Shown here piece by piece: positions 16,472 through 24,387 of a DNA stretch of 64,000 nucleotides; position 1 is the first letter of the stretch, and each line of letters begins with the position of its first letter. The notes beneath the pieces are model-generated. The model saw only the letters and a program-made list of their open reading frames with translations. It was not told where the DNA came from and searched no databases. Source of the DNA: Lentzea jiangxiensis (GTDB taxonomy: Bacteria; Actinomycetota; Actinomycetes; Mycobacteriales; Pseudonocardiaceae). The stretch lies in NCBI RefSeq assembly GCF_900104175.1, contig NZ_FNIX01000001.1, positions 248,001 through 312,000 on the forward strand, given 5' to 3'. The translations under genes and the position numbers were made by a program.

Positions 16472-16486
16472 GTTTACTAAGGCAAC
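16472..16486 (+). promoter_or_regulatory. Shared 15-bp element upstream of the second cargo cluster
   Basis: GTTTACTAAGGCAAC, 118 bp before the EspC-like start, matches the element at 12342-12356 in 13 of 15 bases, at nearly the same distance from a WXG100-type gene. Confidence 0.6.
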
Positions 16487-16503
16487 CGACCTGGTGGAGC
16501 TCC

Positions 16504-16518
16504 GGTCACCGCGTGACC
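16504..16518. promoter_or_regulatory. GGTCAC-CGC-GTGACC palindrome
   Basis: A perfect 6-bp inverted repeat with a 3-bp spacer, 18 bp downstream of the shared 15-bp element and 71 bp before the EspC-like start. It is a possible operator; it is not seen upstream of the 12468 esx gene. Confidence 0.35.
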
Positions 16519-16589
16519 CGAGCTGGCACTGTATGGCGGAACCCGATGAGGCCGAACTGCGTCGGATCGGGGACAAGGGGAGGCGGAGA

Positions 16590-16883
16590 ATGGCTGGGTT
16601 CGGCGTACAGTCCGGCGATTTGACCAAGACGGCGGGGGTGTACGACGCCGAGGGGTCGCAGCTGGTCCAGATGAAGGCTTCGGTCGTGCCGGGCGTGGGG
16701 GCCGGTCAGGTCGGGCGCAAGTTCCAGGGCGTCGCCGCCCAGTACAAGACCTTCTTCGACCAGTTCGGCACGAGTCTCGAGAAGTTCGGCAAAGAGGCGA
16801 CCGGCATCGCCACACGCCTGAAGGACGTCGCCAAGACGTACGAGTCGAACGAGGCGCAGACCTCGAGCCAGTTCAAGGGGTAA
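16590..16883 (+). CDS. EspC/WXG100-like type VII secretion target
   Basis: The 97-residue helical protein starts at ATG 16590 after GGGGAGGCGGAG; the longer frame from 16494 has no RBS. The N-terminal GVQSGDLTKTAGVYDAEGSQL resembles EspC-type T7SS targets. A turn F45-Q46-G47 sits where WXG lies in Esx proteins, and Y84-x-x-x-E88 matches the general T7SS export signal. It starts the second putative cargo set and lies 6 nt before the large gene, with which it may be co-secreted. Confidence 0.78.
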   Translation: MAGFGVQSGDLTKTAGVYDAEGSQLVQMKASVVPGVGAGQVGRKFQGVAAQYKTFFDQFGTSLEKFGKEATGIATRLKDVAKTYESNEAQTSSQFKG

Positions 16884-16889
16884 CGAGCC

Positions 16890-19652
16890 GTGGCGGATCA
16901 GAACGAGATCAAGAAGCTCCTCGACGACCCGAACGTCACGCCGGAGACCAAGAAGCAGCTCGTCCGCGCCCTCGCCGGCGCCGGCGCTCCCCAGGAAGAG
17001 GTCGAGCGCTACGGCAAGGCGAACGGTGTCGACGTTCCCGACGACCCGAGTGTCGGCGACCACGTGGTGGGTGTGGTCCTCGCTCCGCTGACACTGGGTT
17101 TCAGCGAGGCCAACAACATCCGCAAGGAAGGCCAGCACGCCGCCTTCACGGTGGAGGGCTCCGCGGCGGACGCCCTCGTCAAGAAGGCGGGCGAGGAACG
17201 CGAGCTCGGCGCCACCCAGAAGGTGCTGAACGAGCAGGGTGACGTCCCGAACAGCAACACGCTGCTCGACGCCGGCGCTCCCGGCCTGCGTTTCTTCGAG
17301 AAGTTCATCCCGGTCTACGCCAAGGCCGCGCCGGCCTGCGGGCACCAGGGCGCCGCCCCGAACCTCCAGGGCGACATCTACCGCAAGTACGACGAGGTCC
17401 GCGACATCGACTTCGCGAAGTTCCGCGAGGACGCGCACAAGCTGACCGAGAACGTCAAGAAGGCGCAGGAGCACGACAACCAGCTCGGCGCCGCGTGGAA
17501 CGGCCTCGGTTCGTGGGAGGGCTCGGCGGCCGATGCCGCGCGCGGCTACCACGACAAGTTCGCGTCGACCGCCAAGACGTTCGTGCAGCAGGCGGGCACG
17601 GGCCCCGGTGCGATCACCGGTGGCGTGACCACCATGCAGAAGCACGTCAAGGAGTTCGCGCAGCAGATCCACGACCAGTACTCGGAGACCTGCGGCGGCC
17701 TGACCGTCGAGAAGGCCGAGGAGGCCATCCGGCACGCGAACGGCGACGTGTTCCCGAACGACGGCGGTGTCCTCGACTGGGTCTACGGCGTCCAGAGCGA
17801 CCTGAAGAACTCGGTGATCGGCGCGATCTGCGGCGGCCCGCTCGGCATCCTGTCCGGCCTCGGCTGGGGCGGCTGGATCGCCGACGTGCGCGACCGGATC
17901 ATCAGCGACGCCAAGGAGAAGCTGAAGGCGCTCTGCGAGGAGTTCGACAACAAGAAGAAGGCCTTCGACGGCTACTGCGACGCCGTGCAGGCCGGTGTCG
18001 ACGCCGACTACAAGACCATGTTCCAGGGCCTCACCACGGCGTTCGGCGGCGACCCGTTCCAGCAGGTCGGCGATCCGCCGTCGTTCACCGAGTCGAACCA
18101 GGGCCGCCAGAACGTCAACAACAACGGTGGCGGCACCCCGCCCGGCGGTGGTGGCACTCCGCCCGGCGGTGGCGGCACTCCGCCCGGCGGCGGTGGCACC
18201 CCGCCCGGCGGCGGTGGGGGCGGAACGCCCGAGATCCCGAAGCCGGAGAACCCGCTCGACAAGGACGGCGACGGCAAGCCGGACGTCCCCGGTGACACCG
18301 ACGGTGACGGCAAGCCCGACGACCTCGACGGCGACGGCAAGCCCGACCAGCCGAAGCCCGAGGAGGAGCTCGAGACCGTCACGGTCACCGCGGGCGACAA
18401 CACGATCAAGGTCACGGAGCCCGACGCCAACGGGCACGTGAAGATGACGATCGACACGCCCAAGGGCGAGCCGAAGACCTACGACCTCGACTTCAGCAAG
18501 AACCCCGAGGCCGCCAAGGCCCTCATGGGCCAGAACGGCGCCCAGGCCATCACCGCCATGGCCGGCACGCTCACCGGCTCGGCCCCGGCCCAGGCGGGGC
18601 AGACGCCCGGTGCCGGCGCGACGGCCGGTGCCACCCCGGCCCCCGGTGGCGCAGCCGCGCCCGGCGGCGGCCCGCTGGGCTCGGAGTCGAACCCGATCCC
18701 GGTCGAGGTCGGCGCCGACGGCAAGATCCACATCGAGCAGGACGGCGTGGACTTCACCGCCGAGGTCGACACCGAGACCGGTCAGATCAACCTGACCGCG
18801 GACAACGGCGACGGCACGCCGGACAAGATCGGCGTGGGCTTCGGCGAGGACGAGAACCCCGCCGCGCAGACGCCGGACTCGGGTTCGGGTGCGGGCTCCG
18901 GCTCGGGTGCCGGTGGCGCGGTCATGGACGGTGTGAGGCTCGAGGACGGTCTCCGCACGCCGGAGGCCGACTTCCCGCAGGTCGTGCCAGCCGAGGACGG
19001 GGTCACCACGACGCCCGCCGAGGCCGGGTTCCAGCCCGTGCCCGCACCGGCCGCCGAGGGGTTCCAGACGATGCCCGCGCCGGCCGCGGAGCAGGTCTGG
19101 AGCGCGCCGGGCGAGCGCTTCGGGGAAGCCGTGGCCCGCGACCACGTCCAGGACAACGGCTTCATGCCGAGCGTCGGCGAGCCCAGGGTTCCCGCTGACG
19201 GTCCGGTCCTCGCCCGGGCCTCGGACAGCACCACGACCTCCGGCGTCTCGTTCACCGGCGGCGGTGGCGGCAGCGGCGAGTCGGTGCTCGGCGGCACGTC
19301 CGCCGACACCGCGTGGACCAGCCCGAACGCGGGCGACGGCAACGGCGGCTCGTTCAACACGAACGCCTCCGAGGCCGGTCAGCCGGGTTCCGCGGCCCTG
19401 CCGTCCCTGCAGGACGCCCACGGCCAGCCGCCGTCGGGTGCCTCGTCCGGCGGCATGATGGGGGGCGGGATGATGGGCGGCGGCATGGCCGGCGCCGGAG
19501 CGGGCGGTCAGCAGGGCGGCGACTCCGAGCGGGGAGCCAGCCAGTGGCGCACCACGGGCACGTTGTTCGACGACGACAACAGCAACCCGTTGAGCGCCAT
19601 GCAGACCGTGCTGGGCGATGAGCGAGGGGAGGCCGCGAGCCCGTGGCGATGA
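16890..19652 (+). CDS. Large putative T7SS-exported repeat protein (920 aa)
   Basis: The start at GTG 16890 has only 6 nt of spacing after the EspC-like gene. Residues about 1-400 are helical and carry W209-E210-G211 inside a WXG100-like segment; a Cys-containing hydrophobic patch follows (about 305-335). Then come four GTPPGGG units (415-442), three DxDGDGKPD calcium-type repeats (457-487), and a long Gly/Ala/Pro-rich low-complexity half with Met-Gly repeats near the end (MMGGGMMGGGMAG). There is no Sec signal peptide, consistent with T7 export. It resembles large LXG/EspB-like substrates in plan, but no toxin domain is seen. A surface or matrix role is possible. Confidence 0.7.
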   Translation: MADQNEIKKLLDDPNVTPETKKQLVRALAGAGAPQEEVERYGKANGVDVPDDPSVGDHVVGVVLAPLTLGFSEANNIRKEGQHAAFTVEGSAADALVKKAGEERELGATQKVLNEQGDVPNSNTLLDAGAPGLRFFEKFIPVYAKAAPACGHQGAAPNLQGDIYRKYDEVRDIDFAKFREDAHKLTENVKKAQEHDNQLGAAWNGLGSWEGSAADAARGYHDKFASTAKTFVQQAGTGPGAITGGVTTMQKHVKEFAQQIHDQYSETCGGLTVEKAEEAIRHANGDVFPNDGGVLDWVYGVQSDLKNSVIGAICGGPLGILSGLGWGGWIADVRDRIISDAKEKLKALCEEFDNKKKAFDGYCDAVQAGVDADYKTMFQGLTTAFGGDPFQQVGDPPSFTESNQGRQNVNNNGGGTPPGGGGTPPGGGGTPPGGGGTPPGGGGGGTPEIPKPENPLDKDGDGKPDVPGDTDGDGKPDDLDGDGKPDQPKPEEELETVTVTAGDNTIKVTEPDANGHVKMTIDTPKGEPKTYDLDFSKNPEAAKALMGQNGAQAITAMAGTLTGSAPAQAGQTPGAGATAGATPAPGGAAAPGGGPLGSESNPIPVEVGADGKIHIEQDGVDFTAEVDTETGQINLTADNGDGTPDKIGVGFGEDENPAAQTPDSGSGAGSGSGAGGAVMDGVRLEDGLRTPEADFPQVVPAEDGVTTTPAEAGFQPVPAPAAEGFQTMPAPAAEQVWSAPGERFGEAVARDHVQDNGFMPSVGEPRVPADGPVLARASDSTTTSGVSFTGGGGGSGESVLGGTSADTAWTSPNAGDGNGGSFNTNASEAGQPGSAALPSLQDAHGQPPSGASSGGMMGGGMMGGGMAGAGAGGQQGGDSERGASQWRTTGTLFDDDNSNPLSAMQTVLGDERGEAASPWR
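18132..18215 (+). repeat. Four tandem 21-bp units encoding GTPPGGG
   Basis: In-frame tandem repeat inside the 920-aa gene, units differing only at wobble positions. It makes a flexible Gly/Pro linker and could vary in copy number by slippage. Confidence 0.85.
18258..18350 (+). repeat. Three DxDGDGKPD calcium-binding-type repeats
   Basis: DKDGDGKPD, DTDGDGKPD and DLDGDGKPD follow the linker and resemble thrombospondin type-3 calcium repeats. These occur in exported proteins, which supports an extracellular location. Confidence 0.75.
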
Positions 19653-20080
19653 TCGGTGACGTGGATCCGCGCCTGCAGGCGCAGTTCGACGACAACCTCG
19701 CCAAGACCCGTCGCAGCACCGCCGAGGTCTCGTCGGAGCTCAGGGCGGCCCAGGCCAAGCTCGCCGCGGACATCGCGGCCCGCGAGGACAAGCACAGGCG
19801 TGAGGTCTCCGAGGCTCGGGAGAGCGCGGAGAACATCAGCAAGCAGGGGGAGAAGCCGCAGCAGCGCAAGCCGCAGTGGGAGCGTCCCGAACGGGGTGCC
19901 GGTGAGATGGCGTTCGGCCCGGAGGACGACGACGGCGGCTACGCGCCCCGTGCGGCCACCCCGCCTCCTCCGCCGCCCCCGCCCGTGCAGCCGGTGGCAC
20001 CGCCGCCTCCGGTGCGCCCGCGTCGCCCGGCACCGGTGGACGATGACGACGACCTGAGCGGCCAGACCTGGCTGAGGTGA
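19643..20080 (+). CDS. Coiled-coil protein with acidic tail, second cargo cluster
   Basis: The 145-residue product starts at GTG 19643, overlapping the 920-aa gene by 10 nt, so it is translationally coupled. Residues 10-75 are highly charged helix (Lys/Arg/Glu with Ala heptads); then a poly-Pro stretch and the tail DDDDDLSGQTWLR. It parallels the protein at 11931-12320, which also accompanies Esx genes and ends DDDEDFSQSRILY. Likely cytoplasmic, no membrane segment. A cargo chaperone or adaptor is an inference from position. A strong terminator follows. Confidence 0.72.
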   Translation: MAMIGDVDPRLQAQFDDNLAKTRRSTAEVSSELRAAQAKLAADIAAREDKHRREVSEARESAENISKQGEKPQQRKPQWERPERGAGEMAFGPEDDDGGYAPRAATPPPPPPPPVQPVAPPPPVRPRRPAPVDDDDDLSGQTWLR

Positions 20081-20089
20081 TCACGAACG

Positions 20090-20117
20090 AAAGGGACGCC
20101 CGGCAGGGCGTCCCTTT
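20090..20117 (+). terminator. Terminator closing the second cargo cluster
   Basis: AAAGGGACGCCC (20090-20101), loop GGCA, GGGCGTCCCTTT (20106-20117): a perfect 12-bp stem lying between convergent genes, so it can serve both strands. Confidence 0.9.
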
Positions 20118-20128
20118 CACGTGTCAGG

Positions 20129-20968
20129 TCAGCGCTGGGCGGCGCGTTGCGGCAGAGCTTCCCGCTGGAACACGAGGTTCGCGTTCTTGAGGTCGGCGTC
20201 CAGCAGCTCGTCGTAGGCGCGGTCGCCGGTGAGCACGCGCAGCAGGAACGCCGTCACGAACGCGCGCCCGAGCTTCTGCGAGCGGCGTTCGGCGTGGCCG
20301 TCCAGCACCAGCTCGCTCCAGTGCCTGCCCTCGGTGAACCCGAGGTGCGAGGCCTTGGGCAGCAACCGCAGCTGCACGGGACCGCCCCACGCGGACGCGA
20401 TGGCCTCGGCGTGGCCGACCGGCGGTGCGATGCGGTCCTCGCCCGCCGCGAGGTGCAGTCCGGGCACGCGGACCTCCCGCGCGGCGTCCAGTGCGGAGGG
20501 ACGCGTCTCCGTTGCGGCCAAAGTCACAACGGCCCGGACGCGTTCCGCCTCCGCGGCGGCGAGCACCGCCGCGCCACCGCCCATCGAGTGCCCCACCAGG
20601 GCCACGCGGGACGGGTCGACGCTGATCTCGCCGGTGCCCAGGCGCACGCCGGAGCAGATGTCCAAAGTGGTCAGGAGGTTCGCCGCCAGCACCCGCGACG
20701 ACAGCAGCGGGCCGCGTTCGACGGCGGGGGCCGCGGCGACCACGCCCCAGGAGGCCAGGTGCCGCAAAAGTCCGTGGTAGCGGCGCACCGGCTGCATCCA
20801 GCCGTGTCCGAGCGCGACAGCGGGCAGGCCGAGGCCCGACCGGGGCGTGAAGATCACGCCGGGAAGCCCCACGAGCGCGAGGTCGCCGCGCAGCACCGGG
20901 TGCGGGCCGGGCCTGCTGAGCTGCTCGAGTGCCTGTTTCGCGGTCAGCGTGATCACGCGGCGAGCCAT
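20129..20968 (-). CDS. Alpha/beta hydrolase, dienelactone hydrolase/lipase-like
   Basis: The 279-residue protein starts at ATG 20968 (MARRVITLTAKQ). It has the oxyanion region GHGWMQP, the nucleophile elbow GHSMGGG, a likely acid in AGEDRIAPP and a His in SHLGF, in the order of a serine alpha/beta hydrolase. The GHSMGGG motif and lack of a signal peptide suggest an intracellular esterase of the dienelactone hydrolase type. The substrate is unknown. It is divergent from glmS, with 134 bp between the start codons. Confidence 0.8.
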   Translation of the reverse strand: MARRVITLTAKQALEQLSRPGPHPVLRGDLALVGLPGVIFTPRSGLGLPAVALGHGWMQPVRRYHGLLRHLASWGVVAAAPAVERGPLLSSRVLAANLLTTLDICSGVRLGTGEISVDPSRVALVGHSMGGGAAVLAAAEAERVRAVVTLAATETRPSALDAAREVRVPGLHLAAGEDRIAPPVGHAEAIASAWGGPVQLRLLPKASHLGFTEGRHWSELVLDGHAERRSQKLGRAFVTAFLLRVLTGDRAYDELLDADLKNANLVFQREALPQRAAQR

Positions 20969-21102
20969 GGGGTGAACCGTAGTCGATCCTGTCGCGTGGG
21001 CCACACCCGAGATTGGTCTACACCACTCGGGCTTGTGACCTGCACAAATGAAGCGCTCTCACTCATTAGGGTTAGCGGCGTGGTCTAGCTAGTCTGTTTC
21101 CC

Positions 21103-22962
21103 GTGTGCGGAATCGTGGGATACGTGGGTCACCAGTCGGCGCTCGACGTCGTGCTGGACGGGCTGAGGCGCCTCGAGTACCGGGGTTACGACTCGGCGGG
21201 CGTCGCGGTCGTGACGGGCGACGACCTCGCCGTCGAACGCAAGGCCGGACGGCTGCAGAACCTGGAGGGCAGGCTCGACGAGGTGGGCCGCGACAGCTTC
21301 GCGGGCACCGTCGGCATGGGCCACACCCGGTGGGCGACGCACGGCGCGCCGATCGACCGGAACTCGCACCCGCACCGCGACTCGACGAACCGGGTCGCCG
21401 TGGTGCACAACGGCATCATCGAGAACTTCCTCGCGCTGCGCGCCGAGCTCGAGGGCCTCGGCGTCGAGATGGCGTCCGACACGGACACCGAGACGGTCGC
21501 GCACCTCGTGGCGTTCGCCTACTCCGAGGGCGACACGAAGGGCGACCTGCCCGCCAGCGTGCGCAAGATCGCCCGCCGGCTCGAGGGCGCGTTCACCATC
21601 GTGGTGACGCACGCCGACGAGCCCGACCAGGTCGTCGCCGCGCGCCGCAACTCCCCGCTGGTCGTGGGCGTCGGCGAGGACGAGTACTTCGTCGCGAGCG
21701 ACGTGGCCGCGTTCATCGCGCACACCAAGGAAGCCGTCGAGCTGGGCCAGGACCAGATGGTCGTGCTCACCCGCTCCGGCTACGAGGTCACCGACTTCGA
21801 CGGCGAGCCCGCGCAGGCCAAGCCGTTCACGGTCAACTGGGACCTCAGCGCCGCCGAGAAGGGCGGCCACGAGTACTTCATGCTCAAGGAGATCGAGGAG
21901 CAGCCGGAGGCGCTGGCGAACACGCTGCGCGGCCACTTCGCGAACGGCCGGATCGTCCTCGACGAGCAGCGCCTGTCCGACCAGGACCTCCGCGACGTCG
22001 ACAAGGTCTTCGTCGTCGCCTGCGGCTCGGCCTACCACTCCGGTCTCGTCGCGAAGTACGCGATCGAGCACTGGACCCGCCTGCCCGTCGAGGTCGAGTT
22101 GGCCTCCGAGTTCCGCTACCGCGACCCGGTCCTCGACCGCGACACGCTCGTCGTCGCCGTGTCGCAGTCCGGCGAGACCGCGGACACGCTGGAGGCCGTG
22201 CGCCACGCCCGTGCGCAGAAGGCCCGTGTCCTGGCCGTCTGCAACACCAACGGCGCGCAGATCCCGCGCGAGTCCGACGCCGTGCTCTACACGCACGCCG
22301 GGCCGGAGATCGGTGTCGCGTCAACGAAGGCGTTCCTCGCCCAGATCGCCGCGAACTACCTCGTCGGCCTGGCCCTGGCGCAGGCCCGCGGCACCAAGTA
22401 CCCGGACGAGGTCGCCCGCGAGTTCCACGAGCTGGAGGCCATGCCCGAGGCCGTGCGGCGCGTGCTCGGCACGATCGATCGGGTCAAGGCGCTCGGCCGG
22501 GAGCTCGCCGACTCGAAGGCGGTGCTGTTCCTCGGCCGCCACGTCGGCTACCCGGTCGCCCTGGAAGGCGCGCTCAAGCTCAAGGAGCTCGCCTACATGC
22601 ACGCCGAGGGCTTCGCGGCGGGCGAGCTCAAGCACGGCCCGATCGCGCTGATCGAGGAGAACCTCCCGGTCGTCGTGGTGATGCCGTCGCCGAAGGGCCG
22701 CGCCGTCCTGCACTCGAAGCTGGTGTCGAACATCAGCGAGATCCAGGCCCGTGGCGCCCGCACGATCGTGATCGCGGAGGAGGGCGACGAGACGGTGCGC
22801 CCGTTCGCCGACCACCTGATCGAGATCCCGGCCGTCCCGACGCTGCTGCAGCCGCTGATCTCGACGATCCCGCTGCAGGTGCTCGCGGCCGAGATCGCGA
22901 CGGCCCGCGGCTACGACGTCGACAAGCCTCGCAACCTGGCGAAGTCCGTTACCGTCGAATAG
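21103..22962 (+). CDS. glmS: Glutamine-fructose-6-phosphate aminotransferase
   Basis: The 619-residue enzyme makes glucosamine-6-phosphate from fructose-6-phosphate and glutamine. GTG 21103 gives MCGIVGYVG, so Cys2 becomes the N-terminal nucleophile after Met removal. Residues 1-230 are the glutaminase (YRGYDSAG, HTRWATHG). Two SIS domains follow (VACGSAYHSG, VSQSGETADT), and the C-tail PRNLAKSVTVE is the isomerase signature. Its stop directly abuts the nnr start. No glmS ribozyme was recognised in the upstream 130 bp, as expected in actinobacteria. Confidence 0.98.
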   Translation: MCGIVGYVGHQSALDVVLDGLRRLEYRGYDSAGVAVVTGDDLAVERKAGRLQNLEGRLDEVGRDSFAGTVGMGHTRWATHGAPIDRNSHPHRDSTNRVAVVHNGIIENFLALRAELEGLGVEMASDTDTETVAHLVAFAYSEGDTKGDLPASVRKIARRLEGAFTIVVTHADEPDQVVAARRNSPLVVGVGEDEYFVASDVAAFIAHTKEAVELGQDQMVVLTRSGYEVTDFDGEPAQAKPFTVNWDLSAAEKGGHEYFMLKEIEEQPEALANTLRGHFANGRIVLDEQRLSDQDLRDVDKVFVVACGSAYHSGLVAKYAIEHWTRLPVEVELASEFRYRDPVLDRDTLVVAVSQSGETADTLEAVRHARAQKARVLAVCNTNGAQIPRESDAVLYTHAGPEIGVASTKAFLAQIAANYLVGLALAQARGTKYPDEVAREFHELEAMPEAVRRVLGTIDRVKALGRELADSKAVLFLGRHVGYPVALEGALKLKELAYMHAEGFAAGELKHGPIALIEENLPVVVVMPSPKGRAVLHSKLVSNISEIQARGARTIVIAEEGDETVRPFADHLIEIPAVPTLLQPLISTIPLQVLAAEIATARGYDVDKPRNLAKSVTVE

Positions 22963-24336
22963 GTGAGAGGCGTCTGGCACACCGAACGCGTCAAGTCCGC
23001 TGAAGAGGAGCTCATGGCGGTCGTCCCGCCGGGTTCCCTGATGCGCAAGGCCGCGTTCGGTGTGGCCACCCACGCCCTTCGGCTGCTCGCCGGCCGTCGC
23101 CGCGTCACGTTGCTCGTGGGTGCGGGCAACAACGGCGGCGACGCCCTGTGGGCCGGCTACTTCCTGCGCCGCCGCGGTGTCGCGGTGTCCGCCGTGCTGC
23201 TGTCGCCGGAGAAGGCCCACGCCGAGGGTCTGGCGGCGTTCCGCCGCGCGGGCGGGCGGATCGTCGCGGAGGTCGGCGCCCCCGACCTCGTGGTCGACGG
23301 CATCGTCGGCCTGTCCGCACGGGGCCCGCTGCGCCCGGCGGCGGCCGAACTGGTCTCCTCGGTGCGCGCCCCGGTCCTGGCCGTGGACCTGCCGTCCGGC
23401 ATCGACCCGGACACCGGCGAGATCGCCGGACCGCACGTGCGCGCCCACACCACCGTCACGTTCGGCTGCCTGAAGCCGGTGCACGCGCTGGCGGACTGCG
23501 GCGAGGTGCACCTGGTCGACATCGGCCTGCGGCCGGCGGACCCCGACTTCGTGCTGCTCGACCGGCAGGACATCGGCTGGCCGGTGCCGGGTCCGTCCGA
23601 CGACAAGTACACCCAGGGCGTCACGGGCGTCGCCGCCGGCAGCGCGACCTACCCCGGCGCCGCGGTGCTGTCGACGGGTGCCGCGGTGCTGGCCACCTCG
23701 GGCATGGTCCGCTACGCCGGTCCCGCCGCCGACGCCATCCGCGCCCGCTGGCCCGAGGCGATCTGCACGGGCTCGATCACCGACGCGGGCCGCGTGCAGG
23801 CCTGGGTCGTCGGCCCCGGCATGGGCACCGGCACCTCGTCCGCCGAGGTGCTGCGCTTCGTGCTGGACGCCGGCGTGCCGGTGATCGCCGACGCGGACGC
23901 CATCACGCTGCTCGCCTCGACCCCGTCGCTGTGGGACGCCCGCGACCCCGACGCGCCGCTGGTGCTGACCCCGCACGACCGCGAGTTCGAACGCCTGGCC
24001 GGTCCGGTCGGCCCCGATCGCGTCGCCGCCGCCCGCAAGGCCGCGCGGCGCTTCAACGCCGTGGTGCTGCTCAAGGGGCACCGGACCGTCGTCGCCGCAC
24101 CGGACGGCAGGGCGCTGGTCAACTCGGCGACGTCTTCCTGGCCCGCCACGGCAGGGTCGGGGGACGTGCTGTCGGGGATCATCGGCGCGCTGCTCGCGAG
24201 CGGCCTGGACCCGTTCCTGGCGGCGGGGTACGCGGCGTACGCGCACGTGCTGGCGGCGGAACTGGCCGCGGCCGGGGCACCGGTGCCCGCGTCGGGGCTG
24301 ATGAACGCGATCCCGGACGCGATCAGGAGCCTCTGA
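22963..24336 (+). CDS. nnr: Bifunctional NAD(P)H-hydrate epimerase/dehydratase
   Basis: The 457-residue fusion repairs hydrated NAD(P)H. The N-terminal YjeF epimerase domain (about 1-205) has GAGNNGGDALWAG; the C-terminal ribokinase-fold dehydratase (about 215-457) has GPGMGTG, the TPHDREFERL block and the ATAGSGDVLSG motif with the catalytic Asp. GTG 22963 follows the glmS stop with no gap, which suggests coupling. The length matches actinobacterial Nnr. Confidence 0.95.
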   Translation: MRGVWHTERVKSAEEELMAVVPPGSLMRKAAFGVATHALRLLAGRRRVTLLVGAGNNGGDALWAGYFLRRRGVAVSAVLLSPEKAHAEGLAAFRRAGGRIVAEVGAPDLVVDGIVGLSARGPLRPAAAELVSSVRAPVLAVDLPSGIDPDTGEIAGPHVRAHTTVTFGCLKPVHALADCGEVHLVDIGLRPADPDFVLLDRQDIGWPVPGPSDDKYTQGVTGVAAGSATYPGAAVLSTGAAVLATSGMVRYAGPAADAIRARWPEAICTGSITDAGRVQAWVVGPGMGTGTSSAEVLRFVLDAGVPVIADADAITLLASTPSLWDARDPDAPLVLTPHDREFERLAGPVGPDRVAAARKAARRFNAVVLLKGHRTVVAAPDGRALVNSATSSWPATAGSGDVLSGIIGALLASGLDPFLAAGYAAYAHVLAAELAAAGAPVPASGLMNAIPDAIRSL

Positions 24337-24387
24337 GCGCTCGCTCACACCTGATGAGCTGCGCTCCTGTGGAACGATGACCAGGTT

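Noticed and set aside
18132..18215. CRISPR-like tandem repeats
   Set aside because: In-frame 21-bp coding repeats without spacers.
20969..21102. Possible glmS ribozyme
   Set aside because: No glmS ribozyme core was recognisable, and this RNA is typical of Firmicutes.
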